Source: Liolophura sinensis (taxonomy: Eukaryota > Mollusca > Polyplacophora > Chitonida > Chitonidae). Taken from it: a stretch of 64,000 nt of DNA. Under the pieces are notes generated by a model. It did not search any database. It was given only the letters and a program-made list of their open reading frames with translations, and was not told the DNA's origin. Below, one piece after another: positions 1 through 11,108 of the stretch. The stretch spans positions 74,550,028 to 74,614,027 of the forward strand of contig NC_088295.1 in the NCBI RefSeq assembly GCF_032854445.1. Reading direction: 5' to 3'. The first letter of the stretch is position 1. Each line of letters starts with the position of its first letter. Made by a program: the position numbers and the translations under genes.

Positions 1-129
1 CAGGATGCTGGAGGACCTTTCCACGTATAACCCGAGAGGAAGCCAGCGTGAGCTGAACTTGGAATCACAACTATCGCATTGATGAGAGGCTCATGCTGGC
101 GTGCTCAACATCTGGGCTTTGGAGGCCCC
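1..129 (-). mobile_element. SINE-A, head part, cut by window edge
   Basis: Minus-strand copy of the commonest SINE here. The tRNA-like head lies at the right end (GGAGGCCCC near 121-129) and the central region runs off the left edge. The B-box region near 55-70 is mutated. The tail is outside the window. Confidence 0.85.
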
Positions 130-527
130 GTGATGGTGAATAGGTTATGGGGGTAAATGGTTAACATTTGAGCCCGAAATGGTGTGTAATGTAGCACTCG
201 TTCATTGCCAAAGAGCAATGGTCAGTTTACCTTACACCCCGTCAGATAGCAGGAGTCCACGTTTGAAAACGAAGATAATACAATGCGTTCCTTAAGTAAA
301 GGGAAATGAAACACGGTGAATAAGTTCCTGACAAATGAAAATTTGTCACTTGTCTGATGGAGGCCAGTAAGTGGAGGAATCTGGGCTTCTTGAAGTGAAC
401 CATCACCCTACTCCAGGTATCATGCAGGAATGCCACATAACTGTAATTCACGTCACAATTAAAACAACGAAAGCTGGGTTTGAACCTCGACCTGGCCTGG
501 AGGATTGGCCACCGTGACAGTATTATT
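130..527. other. No gene seen
   Basis: Anonymous sequence. Short open frames on both strands show no recognisable domain or codon pattern. Confidence 0.5.
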
Positions 528-750
528 AACGACGTACAGCATAAAGAGTTAAAACCAGAACCAGAAACTAAAACCAGCGACGACAATGTGACAACTGGCA
601 AATGGTCACACATAGCCAGTGAAATACGGCCGCTTGTCAGTCTACGTCAGTCCGGCTTTTATTCTAACTGTTCATGTAAATGCCACAATTAGTAGCAATT
701 CACAATTAGTAGCCCCCTAGCACCATGGCTTAAGCAGAATTAGGTAACAA
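528..750 (+). repeat. Dispersed repeat R1, copy 1
   Basis: Shares extended similarity with 22845-23020 (same orientation) and 21250-21435 (inverted). Landmarks in all three are a block like GGTCACACATA, then TTTTATTCTAACTGTT, then a segment like CCCCCTAGCACCA, followed by a run like GCAGAATTAGG. No coding potential is conserved among the copies, so this is a noncoding repeat of unknown class. Confidence 0.75.
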
Positions 751-1164
751 AAATGCATTGGTGTCCATTTCACTGGCGTAGAATTACTCCGTGACGCGGC
801 CACGGAGAGCACTCAATCTGGTTCTGTTTGGGATCCTATATAGAATGCTCATCGCAGTCATTTACAAGGTTATATATGGGCTATTAGTTTTTTATCACTA
901 ATGTAAGACGCAGATTAAAATCAATAAATAAATATATAAGACGTGACAAAGGATAATTTACAAGGTGGATATATTCTCTCATGTCGTATAGGCGATGTGT
1001 CCGGAAAAACATTTGTTTAAGCTGAGAGTCGCGATAGTCCAGCAGATAACCACAATATAGTCTGGAACGTCTTAATGATTTTAGAAACTATTTGTCCTTA
1101 TATGAATTACAGCTATATGTCGAGCAATAGTGGTGTACGATTTGTACCCATCGGAATTCAAATG
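751..1164. other. No gene seen
   Basis: AT-rich sequence with no recognised element. Confidence 0.5.
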
Positions 1165-1305
1165 GTCCGATGATTTCTGTTCACATAAAGTATTTTTGCC
1201 TATTGTTTGTTTTAATACATATTTTTTAGCAAGACAGAGGATTTTTTTATCAGCAATTTTGCATTTTGGATGAGGATTCGGCTGCCATCCTTCAGTTGAG
1301 CGTAA
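1165..1305 (+). repeat. Local duplication R2, copy 1
   Basis: Matches 1645-1785 with many substitutions. Shared landmarks are TTTCTGTTCACAT, AAGTATTTTTGCC, TTAGCAAGACA and CCATCCTTCAGTTGAGCG in the same order. Any open frames across it are incidental. Confidence 0.8.
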
Positions 1306-1424
1306 TATATGGTGTACACATGACTGTCGCCACATGATGCGTGACGCGATTTCCTGACGCATTATGGGTGAGATCTTAGCAGCGCATATTATCGAGATGT
1401 TGATTTGATCCTGATCAGTAAATC

Positions 1425-1650
1425 TCACCGATTAGTTGCAAATATGACTACAGAAAGTATATCTTAAAGGCAGAACGCTGATTTTCATTGTATATTGGAA
1501 AACTGGTTAATCCATAGTAATACCTGGGCCTGAGGCTGTCGTTGTTCCGGTACATAATTCGCAGTAAACAGAAGACTAATGAACTACTTAGTGGCCGCGG
1601 TAAATATTTCCGCGGTAAACATATACTAAGACAATTAGCTCCGGCTTGGC
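1425..1650 (+). repeat. Local duplication R3, copy 1
   Basis: Nearly identical to 2655-2878: CACCGATTAGTTGCAA, TACAGAAAGTATATCTTAAA and the segment through AATTAGCTCCGGCTTG are shared. Copy 1 has a small extra GCGGTAAAC-type duplication near 1597-1620. The low divergence suggests a fairly recent duplication or gene conversion. Confidence 0.85.
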
Positions 1651-1785
1651 ACATTTCTGTTCACATGAAGTATTTTTGCCCTATCGTTTCTTTCAACATA
1701 TATTTTTAGCAAGACACCGGATTTTGTGTCAGCAATTTTTTACTTTCGATGAGGATCCGGTGGCCATCCTTCAGTTGAGCGAAAA
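1645..1785 (+). repeat. Local duplication R2, copy 2
   Basis: Partner of 1165-1305, directly adjoining R3 copy 1. The R2/R3 order therefore differs from that around 1165-1650. Confidence 0.8.
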
Positions 1786-1934
1786 TAACCTATCATTTAC
1801 TCTTCAGAATCGTGAATATTACAGGAGTCCTCAGACATCAAGTTCAAGACTATTAAACGTTTCCACTTTAATATACTTCCAAATTATTGTTATTTCTCCT
1901 ATGGATCTTAATTGTACGTATGTGCTTGGAGTGT

Positions 1935-2053
1935 AGCAACCTGCGGATGGTCGTGGGTTTCTCTGTCCGGTTTTCTCCCACTATAATACTCGCCGATGTA
2001 GTACAAGTGAAATATTCTGGAGTACGGTGTGAAACGCCAATCAAATAAATAAA
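1935..2053 (+). mobile_element. SINE-A, 5'-truncated
   Basis: Contains the SINE-A central and 3' parts, from CAACCTGCGGATGGTCGT through an AAAT tail. It is flanked by an imperfect target-site duplication, TGTGCTTGGAGTGTAG at 1921-1936 against TGTGATTGGAGTGGAG at 2054-2069. The tRNA head is absent, as expected for 5' truncation during target-primed reverse transcription. Confidence 0.9.
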
Positions 2054-2159
2054 TGTGATTGGAGTGGAGTGTAACCTAATGTTAAGTATACATCTTATGC
2101 AAATCATGGTAATGGAATGACGTACAGGCTGTCAGACAGACGTTTCTACCACCCAGTCA

Positions 2160-2660
2160 TGCCAGATGAGGTCTTAGCAACACACTCAGTATTGCCGAAG
2201 ATTTTGACAGGGACTCGATCCGAGTGTCGGTCGATGCTATTCCCATCTCCCATCACCCTGTTTCCAGCCAATTAAGATCTTAAAGCAGAACGTCCTATTG
2301 AGATGTTGACAAGATCGCGATCCGATTGTAAGTTATCCTATTAGTATCCTGGTGAGATCTTAGCAGTGCATATTATCGAGATGTTCACATCAAACTGATC
2401 CTGTTGCCATTCAACCTTGTTTCCAACGGTTCTGAAATCATGAAGCAGAATGTCCTATTGAGATGTTTAAATGATCGATCCGACAGCCAGCCTCTTCTTC
2501 TCTTGATCATCCTGGTGAACATCGTAGCAGTACATGCTATTGGCATGCTTACCTGCTACTGTTCCAATTGTCAGGCAACCTTATTTCCACGCATTTTTCA
2601 TATTGCAGAACGTTTTATTGAGATGTTAATAGGATGGCGATTCCATAGCCCAAATCTCAC
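2160..2660 (+). repeat. Degenerate tandem array, units about 130-180 bp
   Basis: About three diverged units. Each carries, in order, a GGTGAGATCTTAGCAG-like block, a CCTTGTTTCCA-like block, and GCAGAACGTCCTATTGAGAT, ending near GATCGATCCGA. A further fragment of the first block lies at 1373-1405. It continues directly into R3 copy 2, so the whole 1.1-2.9 kb stretch is one complex repeat cluster. Confidence 0.7.
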
Positions 2661-2878
2661 CGATTAGTTGCAATTATGACTACAGAAAGTATATCTTAAA
2701 GGCAGAACGCTGAATTTCATTGTATATTGGAAAACTGGTTAATCCATAGTAATACCTGGGCCTGAGGCTGTCGTTGTTCCGGTACATAATTCGCAGTAAA
2801 CAGAAGACTAATGAACTACTTAGTGGCCGCGGTAAATACATCCCTAGGTTTACCAAGACAATTAGCTCCGGCTTGACA
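2655..2878 (+). repeat. Local duplication R3, copy 2
   Basis: Partner of 1425-1650. The right boundary falls at GCTCCGGCTTG, where the two copies stop matching. Confidence 0.85.
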
Positions 2879-2940
2879 CTTGAGAGCTTTGTCAACACAG
2901 GACACAAGACACTTGCTTAGTCACAGCCTGACTCACTTGT

Positions 2941-2968
2941 ATACCGACTGTTTATTAGCAGTCGGTAT
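2941..2968. repeat. Perfect 10-bp inverted repeat (hairpin)
   Basis: ATACCGACTG (2941-2950) and CAGTCGGTAT (2959-2968) are exact reverse complements around an 8-base loop. No gene end is nearby to make it a terminator. Its function is unknown. Confidence 0.6.
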
Positions 2969-3344
2969 CCCCCACGTGATAGCTACATTGTCATGAAGAC
3001 CATCTTTCACGCCCAATAATATCCTAGTTGAGCCGTTTCTGATCACCAGGAGCTGCAAACATGTGAATTCATCTGCAGACAAGAGCTACAAAAATAACTT
3101 TTTTTTAAATGTATTGAATGTTACCACCCGTTTTCACACCCAAGTTTTCACACCCTTTGTCGGAAGTTAAGTATTTCAGAATTAATATATATTGCCACCA
3201 GTGGAAGCACCTTGATAAGTATCAAAATGCAATCAGTTCGGTGAGAATAGTGAACGATTGGCACAATTTCAAAATAATTTCAAAGAACCATTCCATTTAA
3301 CCTTGTTTTAGCCATGTAACACTACCACGTGCTCAGGCTGCAAT
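2969..3344. other. No gene seen
   Basis: Nothing recognised apart from short chance open frames. Confidence 0.45.
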
Positions 3345-3490
3345 GCAACCCCAATTCCACAATATAGCCCTAATCCCACTACATAAGCTTAATCCCACTA
3401 TATAAGCCTAATCCCACTATATAGGTCTAATCCCACTACATAGGCCTAATCCCACTGTACAGGCCTAATCCCACTATATAAACTTAATCC
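3345..3490 (+). repeat. 20-bp minisatellite
   Basis: About seven units of the form CCTAATCCCACTATATAAG. A further unit (CCTAATCCCACAACATAA) reappears at 3608 after an interposed SINE-B fragment, so the array was probably split. Confidence 0.85.
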
Positions 3491-3516
3491 TGTGTAAATG
3501 AATACATGTATGTAGG

Positions 3517-3600
3517 CTTGGGGTTTAACGTCGTGGGCCTATTTGTTCAGGCATATGACGACGAGAAGTCATTGGATGTGTGTACATGCACTGTGTCTTC
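3517..3600 (-). mobile_element. SINE-B 3' fragment
   Basis: Minus-strand piece of the SINE-B tail: GCTTGGGGTTTAACGTCGT then CATATGACGACGA, matching the reverse complement of 40270-40325. It sits inside the 20-bp minisatellite. Only the tail survives. Confidence 0.7.
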
Positions 3601-3624
3601 TTGTGGACCTAATCCCACAACATA

Positions 3625-4115
3625 AAATGCTGCCTCACTAAAACACAAGTTCCACGTGACGCCAAGCTTATATGCAGTACACTGATACTGAACCAACAAT
3701 TTCATGATCTTTTCCCTTGTGCTGAAAGTCTCCAACAACTAAGTTATTGTTTTCTTTCATTTGATATCTGTTAAGTCGTTCATCTTTCCGTAATAACAAC
3801 CTGAGTTCATCTGACGTGGGGTTTCAAATTCAAGCTGTCAAGAAGACCCAGAGGGGACGTCTTTGCTTCTGTGTGTCATGTGTTGATAGTAACACCCTCG
3901 ACAGATCGCCAGGCGAGTAGACAGACTTTGTCATTTTCTTATCTTCCGAGAATTGGACACGTGACAGTTAACACTATTCAAAACCACAACTCTGTCAACG
4001 CACCTGGATCTCACTGGAAACATGCTACAGATATGTAAGCTCTCTTATTATACTGCTTTAGTGGAAAATCGAGGACAGCAACAACGAAAGTTTCAGCAAG
4101 TAGAGTATTTGAAGA
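3625..4115 (+). promoter_or_regulatory. Possible upstream region and 5' UTR of candidate secreted-peptide gene
   Basis: The stretch before the candidate signal-peptide exon. It contains a palindromic E-box CACGTG at 3958-3963 and an AT-rich TTATTATACTG near 4045, which could act as a weak TATA-like element. These motifs are common by chance, so the promoter role is inferred only from position. Confidence 0.2.
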
Positions 4116-4190
4116 ATGAGGTTACAGTTCCGTCTGTTGTTTTGTTGCGTGATTGCTTTCTATGTCCTTCAGTTGGCTGATTGTTTCAAG
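4116..4190 (+). CDS. Candidate first coding exon: signal peptide of a secreted peptide
   Basis: The ATG at 4116 (context AAGAATGA) opens 25 codons ending exactly at a GT donor (AAG|GTAAAC at 4190/4191). The encoded segment has the layout of a signal peptide: a basic start (MRLQFR), a hydrophobic core (LLFCCVIAFYVLQ), then QLA followed by DCFK, where LQLA|D would suit signal peptidase. It ends in phase 0. The acceptor at 15777-15778 opens a phase-0-compatible cysteine-rich exon, so the two may form one gene with an intron of about 11.6 kb. Joined, the predicted mature part would be about 41 residues with four cysteines, one from this exon. This is an inference from splice signals and phase; no transcript supports it. 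The exon could instead join an unseen exon, or be chance. Confidence 0.4.
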
Positions 4191-4304
4191 GTAAACGTTT
4201 TCTAAATGTCAGGACAAACACTGCATACATCAGTCTTATCTCCCGCCGGATATTATTCCATGGGAAATTGCAATTCTTATCCTTTATATCCATAAGAAAT
4301 GCGG

Positions 4305-4431
4305 CGGCGGCAACGTTCAGATGGTCGTGGGTTTCTCCTCGGGTTTGCCCGTTTTCCGCTCACCATAATACTGATCACCGTCGTATAAGTGAAATATTCT
4401 TGAGTAAACATCAATCAAAAAAATAAATAAA
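4305..4431 (+). mobile_element. SINE-A, 5'-truncated, exact TSD
   Basis: SINE-A central and tail region ending in an AAAT-type repeat. It is flanked by a perfect 13-bp target-site duplication, ATAAGAAATGCGG at 4292-4304 and 4432-4444. It would lie within the first intron of the candidate gene. Confidence 0.92.
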
Positions 4432-4444
4432 ATAAGAAATGCGG

Positions 4445-6767
4445 AAGCGTAGTACAGAAGGATAGTATACATTTACACTGCGTCCCACTATTAGCAGACC
4501 ATTATTGGATCACGTACTAATACCATGTTTAGCGGTGGTGATCACTGCATCGCACCTCTGGGGCGGAAGACACCTGCTCCCAGCAACCTCCTTCCAAAGC
4601 ATTAGCATATGAAACCTTTCTAAACAGTAAATGTTAAAAGGAGTAAATTACTATCAGTTGCAAAGTTATTTTGTGACAGGATGCGGAAATATATTGCCCA
4701 ATATGAGGGTTATTGACACTATATGTTTCTGTATCCTGAGTAACCAAGTAACGAATTTATCCCGCAAAAGATGCACCAATCTACTGCATATCACCGATGT
4801 ATAGGCGAATGTGACCATCGATTTCACAATCAAACCAAAGGAGATAACCCAGTCAGCAGACGCATGTATAACGTTTCATGCAGGATACGGAAATATACAT
4901 GTTCCCTTAGTGACTGATACTGTCCAATGAAAAGCGAAGTATTTTGTCCGCCGTGGGAAAATCATCTAAATAATTTATCAACATCATAAGTCTGCAAATA
5001 ATTAGTTGTGGAATGTGATTTCAATTGACTAATTCCTGTCTAAAGCTGCTGTGAAGGTTATTTCGCTTATACGATAGCGGTCTTTTTCATGAATGGACAG
5101 AAGGTCCAGGGTAAATATCCGAATTTTAGGGACTAACGTGTGACCTTTCCCACTTATGATTCCCGTATTTTTACCAACACGGGCGGATTCAAAGTCATCA
5201 ATATACGTAATGTCTACATATATATATAACCATTCACTATAGTAGTGGAACAAATGATCTGCTTTATATCCGTAGTCATATTACACCGAGTTAAGCTAAG
5301 TAATTTGATATGTCATAATATGTCATGATGAGTTAAGCATTGCTACACTTATAAATTGTCATTTACCAGATGCAGTCATTCTATAACAGATGGTGTTTGT
5401 GCAACTTTACTTTCGAAATGAGTTAATAAAAAGCAACGTACAACACACATTTCTGTGGAACAAAACACCTGAACTTTGCACAAGTCTAATATTACTATGT
5501 TCTGTTTTCTGCTCTATTAATTCAGGGTTTTGTTTATTGTAAGACGCTGATATGTATACTAGCAAACTGATGTGTTTGCTCTATTTCGACATACACATGC
5601 TTTTAACACTGGTCAATATTTGCTCAGTATAATACTGATAAATAGGCTATGGCACTCATTACAAAGCCGCGTTGATTTTGTATTGTCTGTTCACCTTAGG
5701 AACCTAGCAATCTATGTACGGGCACAAAACTAGCCCCGAAATAACACCGAGATTCTATTAGCATTAGCATATACACACTATGTAAGAAACGTAAACCATG
5801 CTCATTAAACATGCCTCAACAGAAAGAATTTAACAGATATAGCATGGTAAATACAATTCTGCATTGTCCTAAAGCAGGCCATACGTGACGTTGGTCACGG
5901 CCCACGATAGCTGATTATACACAACCCTGGCCCAGAAATAACACTGAGATTCCTTTTGCTTTCCATAGATATGCAGTAAGAAAAGTGAACTCTTTCCATA
6001 GATATACATGTACGTCAACAGGCGGCTTAAATGAACTTAGCAGCGTAAATACAATTTTGCTTTGTCCCGGTTCATCTCATGCGTCACGAAGACTTACTCG
6101 CTCTTCGCCTAATCAACGGCGCATCACAGATGTCAGAGTGGTAGATAATAACGGTAAATAGTCCCAGACTGTGACAACATGGTTAAATGCGGTATGCTTG
6201 AGGGCTTACTTGTTCGTCGATTTCCACGTATGACGTCAACACTTCACCTCGAACGAACAGTCATTCATCGAGAGATCCGTCCGCCTGTGGAGACATTGAT
6301 CGTGCTAAGGCTTATAGAATGTCCGGAATGGACAAATAACCGATATTTAGCCAATACATAGCCACCTACACGTGCATAAAGGATCACATGCAATATACGT
6401 TGCTAATTTATCCTTATTTTGGCAAAACATGGCCATGAACGTCAACACGCGTTGACAGCCAATGGCGGTACATGTCGTAGTGGTCAGTGTTGGTATGCAG
6501 AACAACATGTGAGAGTGGGTTGGTCGACTGAAAGGATTAGTGTCCAGATTGGTTATTTATTCATACGTAGCTATCCGTGTATACATTGTTAAATTGAGTG
6601 TGAAAAAAATATTGGAAAAGGGTACAGTAGTCTGAGTAATATGGCATTAAAATGACCAGATAATGAGGCTGGGTTTATGCTTTTTTTTCCACCAACACTC
6701 GATAGTCTCCGCCGAATGACGTCATACAAGTCAAACACTTACGAGCTGTGAGAGCTTCGCCATGTTT
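4445..6767. other. Long gene-free stretch
   Basis: AT-rich sequence without a recognised gene or mobile element. The segments near 5700-5790 and 5925-6060 look like diverged repeats of one another (a TAGCCCCGAAATAACACC-like block against CAGAAATAACACTGAGATTC, each followed by a TATGCAGTAAGAAA-like or TATGTAAGAAACG block). If the flanking candidate exons are real, this is intron. Confidence 0.5.
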
Positions 6768-7023
6768 TTTTATTTGGTTGGTGTTTTATGCCGTACTCAA
6801 GAATATTTCACTTATACGACGGCGGTCAGCATTATGGTGGGAGGAACGCCAGCACAGCCCCGGGGAAACCCACGACCATCTGCAGGTTGCTGAAGACCTT
6901 CCCACGTACGGCTGGAGAGGAAGCCAGCATGAACTGGATTTAAACTCACAGCGACTGCATTGGTGAGAGGCTCCTGGGTCAGTACGCTGCGCTATGGCAC
7001 TAACCAACTGAGCCACGGAGGCC
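6768..7023 (-). mobile_element. SINE-A, full length
   Basis: A complete minus-strand copy: the AAAT-type tail at the left, then the conserved 3' domain, the central domain, and the tRNA-like head ending in GAGCCACGGAGGCC at the right. Apparent open frames on both strands here are SINE translation, not genes. Confidence 0.93.
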
Positions 7024-8643
7024 CTCCTTCGTCATTTAGTTCAGTGTTAGAACGCCATACAAACGGCAACAATCATTTCTCCACGAAATTGTTTGCTATT
7101 CTGCGTAGGGTTGTAAAAAGAGGCCGTCGAAGAACCCTGGAGTTAGTTTTTTCAAGTTTCCAGACAATTTGACGCTCAGGAAAGCGTGGATTTACGGCAC
7201 AAGACAGAAGAGTTTTATACCCAAACAGCCAGATCTTTCCCGGGCTGGCGGGAGTTAGGATAAGAAACCCTCGCGAGCAGCTAAATTTTAATAAGAGAGA
7301 GGGAAAATTAGGCTTTAAATGTTGTGTATAATCTCTGGTGATAGGGCTTATTGGGTGTAAAATACAACAACACAATGGCCAGTTGATAGCTACGGCAATG
7401 CCAGCGGTTTCTGACCGGCTACACAGGACAATTAAAACCGAAAACAGTCCCAAGAAATACTGAAATACTGGTTGTTGATTAAAATAATTCATCAAACGTG
7501 CGACAACAAGTGACACCTCTTTGAAAACTGCTCAGGGTAGGTGCGAAAACAATCTTACATAGTGATAATCAATCTCCCATGGTTTTAAACTCTGATCCAA
7601 ATTACGAGGGTCAGCGACAGAACAGGAAAGAAAAAAGGATTAAAACCACCCTATGTAATACCTATTAGACGTGCTTAAGTAATTCTGGTTATAATATAAT
7701 TAGGAAAATTAAACACCTGTAAGAATATGTTTAAGTGTTATCTGTATTAAATGCACAAAAATTAATCCCAGGGAGCCCATTCTTGAAGTAAATCCACTCC
7801 GGGTATATAATCATATTTATTGTGAAGCGGACAGAAGGAAAGAATAATAAATACTAAATCAGATTTACATACCAAATGTAGATATGCAGTGTAACACCGG
7901 ACAAAGCTGTAGCTTAATAGTCCGTATTGCCAGTGCGGTTGGAAATGCCTGGACAGAATCAAATTCAACGTCTGAAAACTCGGAATGTAAAGTCTGACAA
8001 GAGATGACAGTGTCATGAATTCTACGAGGTCCGCTATGGGTTCAAATTTATACAGCAGTAAATTTGCTTCTTTTTAGCCAGAATCCATCTAAAAAATGAT
8101 ATCGTTTCGATACGAATTCCCAGGTTATATTGGCCAGCTAGACGTGAGTTTGCCATCCATACGTCACCCGCTGATCTTTACGGGGCGGCCGACTGGAGAT
8201 TGGCTAGGGTAGCAAATCTATTGTTTTTGTTAGATTTTAAGTCATTATTACGTTTCTCAGAAGCCCTTCTGGTATCATACTGTTAAACAGAGTACAATCT
8301 TTATAATTAGGACAAGTAGTTAAATCTGGACACTAATCCTTTAATATTAGTTAGAGGGCATACTCTCTTCTTGTAGCTGGCTGGTTTCAGATGCGACATT
8401 CTTATAATGCGACCTGACTAAAACATAATGCGAACCACACGGAAGATGACACCCAAGCTAAGCAAAGTACGTTGATATTAGGCAAGCTAATACTTTTGTA
8501 TCATTATGTTGAGTGTAAATCGAGGGAGCCAAAAGAGTGCCAATGTTAGAAACGGAGTTTTAGCGCAAATCGGGATTCAACCTCGTTTATACCGGAAGTG
8601 AAAATCTCACAACCTTGGAAGCCTTGTTCACTGTATTTTCCAG
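7024..8643. other. No confirmed gene
   Basis: A 147-codon minus-strand open frame (7073-7516) is the longest outside repeats. It shows no family motif I recognise, no signal peptide and no splice context, so I do not call it a gene. The rest shows nothing. Confidence 0.4.
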
Positions 8644-8812
8644 AGCAAACGACCTTTTAAAGAAGATGAAAGAAAATCTCACTGACCTACAAACACACAA
8701 AGGTCGCAGTGGCCGCCCAAATGTTAAAACCTTTGACTTAATGTCTTATGTTTGGTTTATATATAGACTATTTCTGAAGAAGGGCATGGTGTTTGAGGAA
8801 TACGAGCATTAA
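8644..8812 (+). CDS. Possible terminal exon, unknown product
   Basis: A polypyrimidine-type acceptor (TGTATTTTCCAG at about 8632-8643) leads into an open frame of about 55 codons to TAA at 8810-8812. The residues look protein-like: lysine-rich near the start (LLKKMKENL) and hydrophobic in the middle (YVWFIYRLFL), ending FEEYEH. Entry is phase 2, which does not fit the phase-0 end of the exon at 4116-4190. No family is recognised. Chance is a serious alternative. Confidence 0.15.
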
Positions 8813-8989
8813 TGGAAAAAAATTAGATTTTAGGCAAAGAAATAATGAGAATGTACCTAATCTTCCAGTATGATAGTTTCCATGTCTTGTAAAACTTCAA
8901 ACTTTATGAATCGGCAAAAATCAGCATTTCGCCCATGTTTAGCTCCATGTTTTTTTTATCACTTCCCGCGCCTTGCGAGGAACCCGGAT

Positions 8990-10365
8990 GCTCGAAACTG
9001 AATAGGTAGGGCAAATACTCTACAGCAGAAAGCTATGTGTTTTTACCACGGTATGAATGTTTTTGTGTAGGCTGTCAAGAGCCTTCCATTCAAACTATTT
9101 CATCTCTTCCCAGATGGGCTTATGCTCGTAGCCAATTAAATGTTCATAAGAAGAAAGGCTAAGAGCCTATCCCGTGAGATTAAGTATAAAAACAAAAACA
9201 GCTGCGGCCGTTTTTGCTCCACGTTAACAATTTCCTCAAAGAGGTTTACGTCCCTTGTTTTGATTAATTCTCCGCTTTTTTACAACTCCACATTGACTAC
9301 TGAATCCCACTAAATTCTTTCAAAAACAGTCAGACGGATTGCTTGTACACCGGTGAACAAAGAAAGAATACCAAAGCAGAAATCTGGGAAACATTCAGTT
9401 TGACTTCTAAATCTGCTGCGTTGTCGGATGACTGAAGGGACCCAAACCACACACGTCAAAATTAGCTGTTTAAGTTTGATTTATCTCATCATATACCTGC
9501 AATAACCAAGTTTTTAGTGAAATTACATTGCCATCGACAGCAATTTAAATATCAAGATTTTCAGATTCCTGAGCACTTAATGAGATATATATGTCTCGCT
9601 GTTCCCTATAGGACAAAACGCATGATTCAAATGCAACGATCTATTTAAAACTGAAAATGTGACTCAAGGTTCTTAATCAAATGTTGTGTAGCGGTCATGC
9701 TTCCTTTAATCTCTTGGGGCAATCATAGTCATAAATAGATTTATTTGTTTATTTCTTTGATTGTTTTTATACTCAAGAATATTACATTAATACGACGGCG
9801 GCCAGCATTATGGTGACAGGAAACCGGGTAGAAGCCGGGGAAAACCCACGACTATCCGCGGATTGCTGGCAGACCTTCCCACGTAGGGCAGGAGAGCTGG
9901 ATGAACTCACAGCGAGCGTACTGGTGAGAGGTTCCGGGATCATTGTCCCACACTGGTACGCTAATCACCTCCACCACGGACCTAACCATAACATAATAGC
10001 ATCCATCTATAACTAAGCTGATGATGTAGATTAACTAATGTTCAAAAATTCTATGTTCAGTGATTTTATCTACTTGATGGTGTATTTGTCTTGGGGGTTG
10101 GCTTTCATATCTGAATAAGGACATGATAAATATCCCACGATCTACGCTAACCCAAAATGTGATCTTACCAAAACGCTGAGATGGGGTCATGTTTTCTATA
10201 GTCAGTATACACTGGAGAAAACATCTTCTTTTCTAGCGATTTAACAACACACGTGTATTTACCAATTAATAATGCAGTTTAATGTAGTACCATCGTACAT
10301 TGTCTCACACCATTTGACAGTCAGTCCGCTATAGGGGAAGACCTATCACCAGATTAACGATGGTT
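8990..10365 (+). repeat. Module X, copy 1
   Basis: Matches 18550-19230 in patches kept in the same order: the CTTCCCAGATGGG/AGAAGAAAGG block (about 9105-9180 against 18600-18670), a GCAT..TCGCTG-like block, and CAAAATGTG..CCAAAACGCTG to CATTTGACAGTCA (10150-10340 against 18990-19180). It is interrupted by a SINE-A (9740-9983) that copy 2 lacks. The divergence is high, so this is an old noncoding duplication. Confidence 0.65.
9740..9983 (-). mobile_element. SINE-A, near full length, diverged
   Basis: The minus-strand tail (TTATTTGTTTATTTC), 3' domain and central domain are clear. The head is recognisable but decayed near CCTCCACCACGGACC. It has inserted into module X copy 1. Confidence 0.85.
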
Positions 10366-10892
10366 TCCTCTAAATCATTCAAGTAGTAAACTCAACATCC
10401 AGCTGGTATGAGAAATAAATAAATAACGAAGGTGAAAGCTTCTGTTCGTGTATGTGAATGGAGCTCACATTAAATGTATACACACCTGCACATGGACCTT
10501 TACACATTAATAAGTGTACTGTGTCATTCACCAAATCAAAGCTGACATCAGCAACAATTCTCACATATCCGAAAGCGTAATGATAAATAGAGGATATCAC
10601 GTTGCTTACGAGAATTTGGCCCGCATTTACCTTCTGGACTATAGAACTGTTATGCTACATATTTCAGTATTTCATGTTTCACGAAAAGTTTGGTCATAAA
10701 CAACCTGGGACACAACTGTATGCCCGCCTTCGTGTGATGCAGCTTAGTATCCGTCTTAGCCTACGATCTCTCATCCGCAGAACTAAACCGCACCATGTTA
10801 TGGTTATAGCATGTCAAGTTGTCAATACAAATTATACATTCATCAAAAGTGGGGTGGTACACAGTATTCCACAGGCATTTCTAAACAGTTCC
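10366..10892. other. No gene seen
   Basis: Overlapping short open frames on both strands without a recognisable product. Confidence 0.45.
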
Positions 10893-11108
10893 GAGTGGTT
10901 TGCTTGGCAGGGCAGCGCAATGATCATGACCCAGGAGCTGTCGCCAAGTCGATCGCTGTGGACTCAAGTCCAGGTTATGCTGGCTCCCTCTCCTTTCATC
11001 TAACAGCAAACTGCGGATGGTCGTGTGTTTCCCTGGGTTTTCCAAGTTTCCTCCCATCATATAATGCTGGTCGCCGGTGCATAAGCAAAATATTCATTAT
11101 TATTATAT
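10893..11108 (+). mobile_element. SINE-A, diverged
   Basis: The head (GACCCAGGAGCTGTCGCC), central part (AACTGCGGATGGTCGTG) and 3' domain (TAATGCTGGTCGCCGGTG) are in order. The tail ends in ATTATTATTATATAATAAA rather than a clean AAAT repeat. Confidence 0.8.

Noticed and set aside
3345-3490. CRISPR-like array
   Set aside because: The 20-bp units are directly adjacent with no unique spacers, and the sequence is eukaryotic; it is an ordinary minisatellite.
6786-7016. Open frames with WSWVSPG-like residues here and at 50075-50455, 47303-47584 and elsewhere
   Set aside because: They are translations of SINE-A, recurring with the element in both orientations, not a protein family.
7073-7516. 147-codon minus-strand protein
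   Set aside because: No recognised motif, signal peptide or splice sites; the length is not exceptional for 64 kb read in six frames.
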